Positions 10,837-18,258 of a DNA stretch of 64,000 nt are shown here, piece by piece. The DNA is taken from the NCBI GenBank assembly GCA_017592665.1, contig JAGFNW010000011.1, forward strand, positions 203,124 through 267,123, in the 5' to 3' direction. This DNA comes from Streptosporangiaceae bacterium NEAU-GS5. Its GTDB lineage: Bacteria > Actinomycetota > Actinomycetes > Streptosporangiales > Streptosporangiaceae. Each line of letters begins with the position of its first letter. Positions within the stretch are counted from its first letter, which is position 1. The translations under genes and the position numbers were made by a program. The notes under the pieces were generated by a model. That model had not been told where the DNA came from. It searched no databases and saw nothing but the letters and a program-made list of their open reading frames with translations.

Positions 10837-11837
10837 CCCGTGCCGCTCAGCTGTTTGACGAACGAGGAGTCGAACAGTCCGGTCAGGTCGGGCGCCGTGG
10901 TCACGAGCTTGGCCGAGACCATGAAGTCGGCGATCTTCTTGGCCTGGAAGTCGAGGTTGGCGTCCGTGCCACCGGGAGTGAAGGCACTTAGGTTGTCGTC
11001 GAGCGTGAAGATCGTCGTGCCCTTGTCGTACGCCTTGTAGTCGTCCACGCTGACCCCGCCCCGCTTGGCCATGATCCCGATGGCCGCGTCCGGGTTGGCC
11101 TTGATCCAGGCGAGGGTGTCGAACCAGGTCTTCACCAGGGCCTGTACGGCCTTGGGCCGCTCCTTGACGATCGACGCCGAGCCGACCAGGTGGTCGGGGA
11201 TGGCTCCGGGGAAGTCCGCCGACGTGGCGACCGCCCTGCTGCCGCTCAGCCCGAGCGCGGTCGAGGTGAACGGCGCGAACACGCCGACCGCGTCGACCTG
11301 CCCCGACACGAACGCCGCCGCGGCGGCGTCGGTCAGCATCGGCTTGAACGTCACGTCCGCCTCGGTCAGCCCCGCCTTCCGGAGGGCGAGCAGCAGCAGA
11401 TAGTGGTCCACGGTCCCCTGCTCGGCGGCGACCGTCTTACCCTTCAGATCGGCCACGCTCGCGATGCCCGGCTTGGCGATGATCTGGTCGTTGCCCGTGG
11501 AGTTGTCGTTGACCAGGACGATCGTCTCCTTGGCCCCTCCGGCGACCGAGGCGATCGTGTCGTTCAGCGTCTGGGAGTTGAAGTCGATCGAGCCGGTGGC
11601 GAGGGCGGTGAGGCTGTCGGTGTAGCTGTCGAAGTACTTCAGCTCGACGTTCACGCCGTTCTTGGCGAACAGGCCCTGCTCCTCGGCCACCTGCCAGGGG
11701 AACCAGCCGGGCCAGGCGCTGAAGCCCAGCGTGACCTTCTCGGCCGGGGCCGTGCTTGAGGAGGGTGCGGTGGAGGTGCCGGACGAGCAGGCCGTGGCGA
11801 GCGCCAGAACCAGAGCGGGGACGATTCTGCGGAGCAT
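10833..11837 (-). CDS. ABC importer substrate-binding lipoprotein (NMT1/SsuA-like), predicted guanidine uptake
   Basis: 334 residues. A lipoprotein signal peptide ends in LATAC, with Cys17 as the predicted lipidation site, then a Ser/Thr linker. The mature domain begins VTLGFSAWPGWFPWQVAEEQGLF, the usual opening of NMT1/taurine-nitrate-type binding proteins, and carries the ADLKGKTVAAEQGTVDHYLL second-lobe signature. The start codon shares one base with the ureohydrolase stop (TGATG). It is thus coupled to a riboswitch-controlled hydrolase, which argues for capture of guanidine or a related cation. Ligand specificity cannot be read from the sequence. Confidence 0.9.
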   Translation of the reverse strand: MLRRIVPALVLALATACSSGTSTAPSSSTAPAEKVTLGFSAWPGWFPWQVAEEQGLFAKNGVNVELKYFDSYTDSLTALATGSIDFNSQTLNDTIASVAGGAKETIVLVNDNSTGNDQIIAKPGIASVADLKGKTVAAEQGTVDHYLLLLALRKAGLTEADVTFKPMLTDAAAAAFVSGQVDAVGVFAPFTSTALGLSGSRAVATSADFPGAIPDHLVGSASIVKERPKAVQALVKTWFDTLAWIKANPDAAIGIMAKRGGVSVDDYKAYDKGTTIFTLDDNLSAFTPGGTDANLDFQAKKIADFMVSAKLVTTAPDLTGLFDSSFVKQLSGTG

Positions 11838-12955
11838 CACGCGGCTCCCTTCTTCTTGGGGAGATGACCCGCGCGGACCAGGCACCCGAGGGTGTCGCAG
11901 ATGACGCGGGTGGCGATGAGCGAGGTGATCTCCGCGTTGTCGTACGGCGGGGAGCACTCGACCACCTCGATTCCGGCGAGCGGGCGCGCGCCGGCCACGA
12001 GCTGGATGAACTTGAGGACCTCGCGGGGGAGGAAGCCGCCGGGCTCCGGCCAGCCGGTGCCGGGGACGAAGGCGGCGTCCAGGCAGTCCACGTCGAAGGA
12101 GAGCCAGACGGCCTCGGCTCCGTCCCAGGCCACCTCGAGGGCGCGTTCGGCGGCGGCCTCGATGCCCATCTCGACGCAGTCGGTGACCGTCATGATCGTG
12201 GTGCCGCGCTCGCGGCCGACCTTGACGCCGGGGCGCGGGGCCTGCCAGCCGCCGATGCCGATCTGGACGAGGTTCTTGGGCGGCACGTTCGGGATGTCCG
12301 TGGCGTGGAACCACGGCGTCGTGTGCATCCGCTCGTCGAGGTCGGTCTCCTGGGTGTCCACGTGCCGGTCGAAATGAATGATCCCGACATTTCCTGATAC
12401 GTGGGGAGCGATGCCGCGGACGGTCGGATAGCCGATCGAGTGATCGCCGCCCAGCACCACGGGGAAGGCCCCCGACGCGTAGACGTGCGAGACCGCCTTG
12501 CTGATCTGGTCGAACGTCTTCTCGATGTTTCCTGGGATGGTGAACACGTCGCCGAGGTCGGCGATCGTGATCGACTCGCGGAGGTCGACCCCGAGCTCGA
12601 AGCTGTACGGGCCGTAGAGGGCGGAGATCTTGCGGATGCCCTGCGGGCCGAAGCGGGTGCCCGACCGGTAGGTGGTGCCGCCGTCGAAGGGCGCTCCAAG
12701 CACGGCCACGTCGTAGTCGCCGCACCGGCGCACGTCCTCCACGTACGGGGCCTTGAGGAACGTGTTGATACCGGCGAAATGCGGCAGCTCGCCGCGGGAG
12801 AAGGTGGGGATGGTCCGATCGACGATCGAGTCGGCGCCCGCCAAGCCGTATTCCAGGCCCCTGGCGATCTCCTCGGCGTGCCGGGTGGTCGGTAGCCGGC
12901 CCTCGGCGGCGACCGCGTATTCCGCCTCGGGGCCGTGTTTCGGGTGCCAGTGCAT
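11837..12955 (-). CDS. gdmH: Ureohydrolase (agmatinase/arginase family), predicted nickel guanidine hydrolase
   Basis: 372 residues. The ATG at 12955 is preferred over the in-frame GTG at 12970 because GGAGG lies 8 nt before it. Arginase-fold metal ligands are present: His172 (GGDHS), Asp196, His198 and Asp200 (FDRHVD), and Asp288 and Asp290 (SFDVDCLD). Three features depart from classical agmatinases: an N-terminal extension of about 80 residues before the VAVLGAPFD core; FDRHVD where most family members have DAHxD; and Trp302 in GTGWPEPGG where agmatinase and arginase have Thr (GTGTP). A guanidine-I riboswitch precedes it and an SsuABC-like importer follows. This matches the context of cyanobacterial GdmH (Sll1077), which splits guanidine into urea and ammonia. 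The function is strong inference; agmatinase remains the alternative. Confidence 0.8.
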   Translation of the reverse strand: MHWHPKHGPEAEYAVAAEGRLPTTRHAEEIARGLEYGLAGADSIVDRTIPTFSRGELPHFAGINTFLKAPYVEDVRRCGDYDVAVLGAPFDGGTTYRSGTRFGPQGIRKISALYGPYSFELGVDLRESITIADLGDVFTIPGNIEKTFDQISKAVSHVYASGAFPVVLGGDHSIGYPTVRGIAPHVSGNVGIIHFDRHVDTQETDLDERMHTTPWFHATDIPNVPPKNLVQIGIGGWQAPRPGVKVGRERGTTIMTVTDCVEMGIEAAAERALEVAWDGAEAVWLSFDVDCLDAAFVPGTGWPEPGGFLPREVLKFIQLVAGARPLAGIEVVECSPPYDNAEITSLIATRVICDTLGCLVRAGHLPKKKGAA

Positions 12956-12958
12956 CTC

Positions 12959-13011
12959 GGAGACCTCCACGGTGGACGCCCGGCCTGTGGAACCGGGCGG
13001 GGCCGGTCTCC
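12959..13011 (-). promoter_or_regulatory. Possible translational expression platform of the guanidine riboswitch
   Basis: The ureohydrolase Shine-Dalgarno GGAGG is at 12968-12964 and runs into GGUCUCC (12965-12959). The 3' edge of the aptamer core contains GGAGACC (13011-13005), the exact complement of GGUCUCC. Pairing of these 7-nt segments would be mutually exclusive with the ligand-bound aptamer and would cover the last bases of the Shine-Dalgarno. This suggests translation control by guanidine. It is a prediction from complementarity only; no U-run terminator was seen in the leader. Confidence 0.45.
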
Positions 13012-13110
13012 CGGGCTTTTGTCCCGCCGTGGAACGGACCCGCGGTGGGTCCGCCTCGCCTCTCGGACCAGCCCGCCGGCCGCGGCCGGCGGCGGAACCC
13101 TAGGCGCGCC
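12995..13110 (-). ncRNA. Guanidine-I riboswitch (ykkC class)
   Basis: On the minus strand this region carries the successive conserved blocks of the ykkC/guanidine-I aptamer: CUAGGGUUCCG (about 13103-13093), CUGGUCCGAGAG (about 13071-13060), then CCACGGCGGGACAAAAGCCC (13032-13013) continuing into GGGAGA. A GC-rich variable hairpin lies between the first two blocks (13092-13072) and another at about 13053-13036. The aptamer ends about 40 nt before the ureohydrolase start and reads in the same direction. The class binds free guanidinium and switches expression on. The block order, spacing and near-consensus sequence make this a confident call by eye. Confidence 0.93.
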
Positions 13111-13289
13111 TCACTTTGTGAGTCGCTGCCATGCAACCTCCGGGCTGTGTCGCCCGTGTTTCCCCGCCGTTAAGAGCGCTTGACTCTGTACGGTGCTTGC
13201 TTGACTCCGAGTAGTCGAATCGATCGCCCCCGTAATCGCTTCCTTGGTTCCGGACTTACTCAGGAGACAGCACCCGGAAGAGGACGACC

Positions 13290-13874
13290 GTGTCAGAGCA
13301 AGGCTCGAAGGAGACGCCGGATGAGGACCCAGGCGGTCCGCCCGAGGAGGCGCGATGGCTCACCGAGTTGTATGACGCCCACTACGGCCCGCTCGTCGGA
13401 TACATCGCCAGGCGGCTGTCCCGCGGGTCGCTCCAGGAGGCGGAGGACATCGCGCAGGACGTGTTCCGGATGGCGCTGGAGAACCGGGGGCGGATCGTCC
13501 GCGACTGGCGGGGTGACGAGCCGGTTTGGCTCTACTGGAAGGCCAAGGGGCAGATCCCGAACGACCTGCGGTGGTTCCTTCGCTGGCGGGAGCGCTGGTG
13601 CCGCACGGTCCGCCGCGAGGACATCGAGCCCGAGCCCGATCACGCCCCTGGCGTGGTCAGCCGGACGGCGGTCCGCCGGGTCCTCGCCGCGATGTCGCCC
13701 GAGGACCGCCAGGTGCTCCAGCTCTACTACTGGGATGACCTGGCCACCCGCGACATCGGGCGGATCCTCGGGATCAATCCCAACGCCGTCGTGCAGCGGC
13801 TCAACCGCGCGCGGCGCAGGTTCAGAGAGGGGTGGGCGGCCGGCGGCGGCGCGTCCGGCGAGGGGGAGGCATGA
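13290..13874 (+). CDS. ECF RNA polymerase sigma factor
   Basis: 194 residues from a GTG with an upstream GGAAGAGGA ribosome site. Region 2 is at about 25-95 (LYDAHYGPLVGYIARRLS, then AEDIAQDVFRMAL) and region 4 at about 125-180 (MSPEDRQVLQLYYWDDLATRDIGRILGINPNAVVQRLNRARRRF). The middle linker is long and Trp/Arg-rich (RWFLRWRERWCRTVRRED), unlike typical ECFs. The stop overlaps the next gene by 4 nt (ATGA), so the CU044_5270-like protein that follows is its likely partner or anti-sigma. It is divergent from the riboswitch-controlled operon. Confidence 0.88.
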   Translation: MSEQGSKETPDEDPGGPPEEARWLTELYDAHYGPLVGYIARRLSRGSLQEAEDIAQDVFRMALENRGRIVRDWRGDEPVWLYWKAKGQIPNDLRWFLRWRERWCRTVRREDIEPEPDHAPGVVSRTAVRRVLAAMSPEDRQVLQLYYWDDLATRDIGRILGINPNAVVQRLNRARRRFREGWAAGGGASGEGEA

Positions 13875-15067
13875 CTGACGACGACGACATCAGAGCGCTC
13901 TTGGACACGGCCAATCCGGTCCCGGCGCGGGCCGTCGCGGGTCTCGCCGCCACTCCGGCCGCGCGCGCGGCCCTCCGCCGCATCCTCGCGACGCCGGGCT
14001 CCGCCTCAGGGCCGCGGGCGCGCCGCCGCCTCACACGCCGGCGCCCCCGCGGTCCGAAGTCGCGTGCCGGCATGGCGCGATGGATACGGCTCGCTCTGCC
14101 GCCCGTCGCCGCTTCGGCGCTGGTGGTGGCCGCGATTGTCTTCGGAGGAGGCGCGCCTGACGACGGCGGCCGGCTCGACGACCCGGCGGGGTCGATGGCC
14201 CCGGTTGCGGCCGAGGTGTTCCTCCCCGGCCTCGACGGCCGCCCGCGGGGGATCACGTCATGCGCCGGCCCCGCGTCGGGGGCGAGCCGGCGTGCCGTGA
14301 CCCCGCTTCCCCCCCTGACGGGCTATCCGCCGGCCGGTGCCGTCCTGTCCGATCTGTCGCGGACGGCCGAGCGCCAGCCGGCGCCCGAGCGCCGTCCGAA
14401 GGAGCGCTACAGCCGCATCCGCACGGCCGAGTGGAGCATGGACGTGACGGTCGGCTCGGCGCTCACCTCGACCCGGATCGTCCCGCGCGAGGTGCGCCGG
14501 TGGATCCCGGTCGACGGCTCCAAGGCGTACGTGGAGAAGGATTCGACGGGCCTGAAGTCCTACCTGATCCCGGACGGCATCCCTTGGGTGGCGCGGGCGC
14601 CGGGCGACGCCGACGGAGTGCGCCGCTGGCTGCTCGACGGGTCGCGGACGGCGGCCGCGGAGCCGGTGGAGGCCGGAGACACTCGAGACGCCGGTGATGC
14701 CGGTGCGGCCGCAGACGCTGGAGACACCGTGGGGCGCCTCGCGGAGGCGGTGGCCAGGGTCTACCGCTACAACACCGTGCCGCCGCGGCTGGCCGGGCTG
14801 ATCTGGCAGGTGCTCGCGGCCCGTCCCGAGTTGCGCGCGCTTGGCGAGATGGCCGACCGGCGGCAGCGCGCGGGCACCGCGGTCGCCTTCGACCTGCCGG
14901 GGGAGCGCTGGGTGTTCGTGGTGGCGCGGGACACGGGCCGGCTGCTGGCGCTGGAGCGGGTCCTGCTGGCGGCGCCGCGGAAGATGTACGTCGCGACGCC
15001 GTGTTCGGCCGGATATTTCCTGCTCGACGCGAGCACCTGGACGGTCCGGGTGGGGGCCGCAAGCTGA
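13871..15067 (+). CDS. CU044_5270-like membrane protein, probable partner of the adjacent sigma factor
   Basis: 398 residues. A short acidic N-terminus (MTDDDDIRALLDTANPV) is followed by an Arg-rich stretch and a single transmembrane helix near residues 73-95, then a long extracytoplasmic domain. The domain order and the start overlapping an ECF gene match the CU044_5270 family that accompanies ECF sigma factors in actinomycetes. A low-complexity Asp/Ala/Gly segment (DAGDAGAAADAGDT) sits near residues 275-290. An anti-sigma or sensor role is inference from genetic coupling; no zinc-binding anti-sigma motif is seen. Confidence 0.72.
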   Translation: MTDDDDIRALLDTANPVPARAVAGLAATPAARAALRRILATPGSASGPRARRRLTRRRPRGPKSRAGMARWIRLALPPVAASALVVAAIVFGGGAPDDGGRLDDPAGSMAPVAAEVFLPGLDGRPRGITSCAGPASGASRRAVTPLPPLTGYPPAGAVLSDLSRTAERQPAPERRPKERYSRIRTAEWSMDVTVGSALTSTRIVPREVRRWIPVDGSKAYVEKDSTGLKSYLIPDGIPWVARAPGDADGVRRWLLDGSRTAAAEPVEAGDTRDAGDAGAAADAGDTVGRLAEAVARVYRYNTVPPRLAGLIWQVLAARPELRALGEMADRRQRAGTAVAFDLPGERWVFVVARDTGRLLALERVLLAAPRKMYVATPCSAGYFLLDASTWTVRVGAAS

Positions 15068-15106
15068 TCTAAGGGGCCGGGAGGCGCGGACCCGGCCCCT
15101 TAGATC
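15066..15106. terminator. Bidirectional terminator between convergent genes
   Basis: A perfect 16-bp inverted repeat, GATCTAAGGGGCCGGG (15066-15081) with its exact complement at 15091-15106, is separated by a 9-nt loop. It begins inside the stop codon of the upstream gene and ends 4 nt before the stop of the convergent secreted-protein gene. It can therefore serve both strands. No long U-run follows, as is usual in high-GC actinomycetes. Confidence 0.85.
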
Positions 15107-15110
15107 ACCC

Positions 15111-15617
15111 TCACGCACATGTGGTGGTATCCGTGGAAAGATATATTTCGCGCCAATCGCCGGCGGCGCCCTGGGAGCCGGGGGAATGGCATTTCGTCGC
15201 CCCGCGGCTTCCGGTGTCCGACCAGAAGACGGTCGTGCGCCCATTCCTGTAGCGGGTCTTGTTGGGAATGGCCGACACGTCGACCCAGCGGCCGATGACC
15301 GAGAAGGCCCAGTGGTTCTCCACGCCCGCCTGCTCGTTCCACAGGTGCACGGCCGTGGTCGTGCGGCCCGACCGCAGATCGGTGGCTTGGAACGGGCACG
15401 AGCCCGGATGGATGGTCACCAGCACCGTGCCGCCGGCATAGGAGACGGTGTCAGGGCCGATCAGGACTCCGCCGGGAAACTGCGCCAACTGCGCCTCGAC
15501 CGCGTGCCGCAGCTCGTCATAACACCTGCCGAGCGCGTCGTCGGCCCGCGCCGGGGCGGCGGGCGCGCCCGCGGCGAGCACGGCAAGAGCCGCCGCCGCC
15601 CCTTTTATGCAATTCAT
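15111..15617 (-). CDS. Small secreted protein of unknown function
   Basis: 168 residues with a Sec signal peptide (basic MNCIK, hydrophobic Ala-rich core, cleavage likely after APARA near residue 25). The mature domain of about 140 residues contains four cysteines (in ALGRCYDEL, GSCPFQ, ATKCHSPG and the C-terminal TTTCA), suggesting two disulfides. It is rich in short beta-strand-like segments. I do not recognise the family. It converges on the preceding gene through a strong terminator, so it is expressed separately. Confidence 0.7.
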   Translation of the reverse strand: MNCIKGAAAALAVLAAGAPAAPARADDALGRCYDELRHAVEAQLAQFPGGVLIGPDTVSYAGGTVLVTIHPGSCPFQATDLRSGRTTTAVHLWNEQAGVENHWAFSVIGRWVDVSAIPNKTRYRNGRTTVFWSDTGSRGATKCHSPGSQGAAGDWREIYLSTDTTTCA

Positions 15618-15704
15618 CCCGTCTCCATGTGATCAGGAAAATCATTCGTCAATCGCCTGACCATCATTCGACACGGCTTCTGATGCGGCGGTAATGAACA
15701 CGCC

Positions 15705-16316
15705 ATGGATGGACCTCTAAGAGTGGAAACGAACCGAGGTGAGGAATTGGAGGTCCAGGTGATCGTCCAGACTCGTGGCGCGCTGGAACCGCTGCTGCAT
15801 CTCGAGCCGGGCCACTCGGCCGAGTTGGCCGGGGCCGCGGCGGCGCTCGCGGAGCTGTCCGGGCGGGCCGCCCGCCGCCTCGCGGGCGCGCTCGACGGGA
15901 TATGGCTCGGTGAGACGGCCCTGCCGGGCTTGGCGGCGCTGGTCCACCTGTGCGCCGCCGACACCGTGCCCCGCCCGCGGCCGCCGGTCGACTTGGCGCC
16001 GGCCGCCGGGCGGCGGATCGTGATCGGGTCCGGCCCGCACGTGTCCGGGTCGCTCGCCCACCACGCCGCCGGGCACGCGCTGTGCGGCCTCGACCGCGCC
16101 CACCTCTCCCCCGAGTGGGCGCGGATCATGCGGCGCTGCGCGCCCGTGTTCCGCCTGCCCCACTACGCGGCGGCCGCGGAGGAGTGGTGGGCCGAGTCGT
16201 ACGCGCTGGTGGCGACGGGCGCGGCGCACCGGCTGTTCACGCTGCTGTCCTACGACGACGCCGTGGCCCGCCTCGTGTGGAACTACCACGCGGGCGATCG
16301 CGGGGCTGCCGAGTGA
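15705..16316 (+). CDS. Hypothetical protein with zincin-like motif lacking the catalytic Glu
   Basis: 203 residues if started at the ATG at 15705. An in-frame GTG at 15759 has a much better Shine-Dalgarno (GGAGG, 5-nt spacing), so the true protein may be about 185 residues. The middle contains SLAHHAAGHALCGLD, in which His120-Ala-Ala-Gly-His124 resembles HExxH with Glu replaced by Ala. EEWWAESYALVATG follows 36 residues later, like the downstream Glu ligand of many zincins. I do not recognise a named family. The overlapping small gene that follows (GTGA) is probably cotranslated. Composition resembles its neighbours. Confidence 0.6.
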   Translation: MDGPLRVETNRGEELEVQVIVQTRGALEPLLHLEPGHSAELAGAAAALAELSGRAARRLAGALDGIWLGETALPGLAALVHLCAADTVPRPRPPVDLAPAAGRRIVIGSGPHVSGSLAHHAAGHALCGLDRAHLSPEWARIMRRCAPVFRLPHYAAAAEEWWAESYALVATGAAHRLFTLLSYDDAVARLVWNYHAGDRGAAE

Positions 16317-16513
16317 GCGCCGTCCTGCGGCCGGACGGCACGCTGCTCGTGCCGTACGCGCTGCTCCAGCCGGGCCTCGCGGCCGACGGCGCCGAGGTGA
16401 TCCCCGCCGAGGACCACCGGCACGCCGTCCTCGCCCTCGGCGCCTACGAGGAGCCGAGGGACGACCCCGAGTTCTCCCAGTGGCTCATCCGCCGATGGCG
16501 GCGCGGGAGATGA
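16313..16513 (+). CDS. Small hypothetical protein coupled to the zincin-like gene
   Basis: 66 residues beginning with a GTG that overlaps the previous stop by 4 nt (GTGA). The sequence VSAVLRPDGTLLVPYALLQP continues through an acidic middle to a C-terminal WLIRRWRRGR. It has no membrane segment and no recognised domain. Translational coupling and the compact, in-frame, well-composed sequence argue that it is real. Its 3' end overlaps the convergent AidB-like gene by 29 nt. Confidence 0.5.
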   Translation: MSAVLRPDGTLLVPYALLQPGLAADGAEVIPAEDHRHAVLALGAYEEPRDDPEFSQWLIRRWRRGR

Positions 16514-18149
16514 TCGCGTCCAGGTCGAGGCCGGGAGGCAGCGTGCCGTATGCGCGGCCTCCGTCGCCGGACAGACGGGACGCGCAGAACGCGTCCGACA
16601 CGGCCGAGGGCGCGTGGCGGACCAGCAGGGACGCCTGCAGGGCCACCGCCATCTCCTCGGCCAGGCGGCGCGCGTCGGCCTCGGTGGCCGACGCGAGGGC
16701 CTTGCGCACCCGTTCGAGTGCGTCGTCGATCCTGCTGTCCCCGGCCGCGGCCACCTCCGCGTAATAGGCCTCCAGAGCCTCTGGCTGACGCGTGAGGGCC
16801 CGCATCACGTCCAGCGCGGCCACGTTGCCCGACCCCTCCCAGATGCCGTTCAGGGGCGACTCGCGATAGAGGCGCGGCATCTGGGACTCCTCGACGTACC
16901 CATTGCCGCCCAGGCACTCCAGCGACTCGGCAGCGTGCCCTGGCGCCCGCTTGCACACCCAGTATTTGGCCGCCGCCAGCGCCACCCGCCGGAACAGGCT
17001 CTCCGCGCCGTCTCCGGCCACCGCCGCGTCGGTGGCGTGGGCCAGGCGCATGGCGACCGCGGTCGCCGCCTCCGACTCGAGCACGAGGTCGGCGAGCACG
17101 TTGCGCATCAGCGACTGTTCGATGAGGACCTTGCCGAACACCATGCGGTGCCGGGCGTGGTGGACCGCCTGCGTCACGCCGTAGCGCATTCCGGCCGCCG
17201 AGCCGAGCACGCAGTCCAGCCGGGTCATGTTGACCATCTCGATGATGGTCCGCACGCCCCTGCCCTCCTCGCCCACCAGATAGGCGATCGCGCCGTCGTA
17301 TTCGACTTCGGCCGACGCGTTGGACCGGTTGCCCAGCTTGTCCTTCAGCCGCATGATCCGCATGGCGTTCCGCGTGCCGTCCGGCAGGACCCGGGGCAGC
17401 AGGAAGCACGACAGCCCGCCGGGGGCCTGCGCCAGCACCAGGAACATGTCGCACATGGGCGCCGAGTTGAACCACTTGTGCCCGGTCAGCGCGTACATCC
17501 CGCTGGATCCGATTCCGCCGATCCCGGAACCGCCGCCCCCGAGCGGCACGGCCCGGGTCGTGTTGGCCCGCACGTCGGAGCCACCCTGCCGCTCCGTCAT
17601 CGCCATCCCGGCCAGCACGCCGCGCTTCTCCTTGTACGGCCGAAGGCCGAAGTCGTACGCGCGGGCGGCCAGCAGCGGCTCCCACTCGGCGGCCAGCGCC
17701 GGCGCGTGCCGCAGCGCCGGCACCACCGCGTACGTCATCGAGATGGGGCATCCATGACCGGCCTCCACCTGCGACCACACGAAGAACTTGGCGGCGCGGG
17801 CCAGGTGGGCGCCCGGCCGGCCGGCGACCCACGGGGAGGCGTGCAGGCCGTTGTCCACCGCGACCGCGATCAACTCGTGCCAGGCCGGATGGAACTCCAC
17901 CTCGTCGATGCGCTCGCCATAGCGGTCATGGGTCCGCAGAATGGGCGGGTGCTCGTTGGCGAGCCGCCCCCACTCCTGCGCCCGCGCCGACCCCGCGAGC
18001 AGGCCCAACTGCCGGACCTCGCCGCTCGCGTCACCGAGCCAGCCGCGCAGCGCCGGGTCGTCGGAGACGTCGTGCCCGGTGAGGGGTGGTGTCTGGTTCG
18101 CGACGGACATCTCAGAAGTCGGCATGAGATTTCCCGGCTGAGCAGTCAT
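16485..18149 (-). CDS. aidB: AidB-like acyl-CoA dehydrogenase family protein
   Basis: 554 residues from the ATG at 18149, which follows AGGAGG with a 4-nt gap. This is better placed than the upstream in-frame ATG at 18167. Length and pattern match AidB rather than the shorter (about 380-residue) acyl-CoA dehydrogenases. A long N-terminal helical domain is followed by the FAD-contact segment GMAMTERQGGSDVRANTTRA and LTGHKWFNSAPMCD, then the helical C-domain (MVFGKVLIEQSLMRNVLADLV; CLGGNGYVEES). AidB proteins bind DNA and are linked to the alkylation response; some have weak dehydrogenase activity. It is divergent from an ECF sigma gene, which may control it. Confidence 0.82.
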   Translation of the reverse strand: MTAQPGNLMPTSEMSVANQTPPLTGHDVSDDPALRGWLGDASGEVRQLGLLAGSARAQEWGRLANEHPPILRTHDRYGERIDEVEFHPAWHELIAVAVDNGLHASPWVAGRPGAHLARAAKFFVWSQVEAGHGCPISMTYAVVPALRHAPALAAEWEPLLAARAYDFGLRPYKEKRGVLAGMAMTERQGGSDVRANTTRAVPLGGGGSGIGGIGSSGMYALTGHKWFNSAPMCDMFLVLAQAPGGLSCFLLPRVLPDGTRNAMRIMRLKDKLGNRSNASAEVEYDGAIAYLVGEEGRGVRTIIEMVNMTRLDCVLGSAAGMRYGVTQAVHHARHRMVFGKVLIEQSLMRNVLADLVLESEAATAVAMRLAHATDAAVAGDGAESLFRRVALAAAKYWVCKRAPGHAAESLECLGGNGYVEESQMPRLYRESPLNGIWEGSGNVAALDVMRALTRQPEALEAYYAEVAAAGDSRIDDALERVRKALASATEADARRLAEEMAVALQASLLVRHAPSAVSDAFCASRLSGDGGRAYGTLPPGLDLDAIISRAAIGG

Positions 18150-18258
18150 GGGTCCTCCTGAAATCATGAAATGTCGTCATCCATCTCAACATCCCAAGCG
18201 AATAATGCGATGCTCGGGTCGCGCGGACGCTCCGATCGACTCTCCATGGGAGGTGCCA

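Noticed and set aside
11838..13136. Extension of the binding-protein frame upstream to 13136
   Set aside because: It overlaps the ureohydrolase and riboswitch out of frame; the lipoprotein signal peptide begins at 11837.
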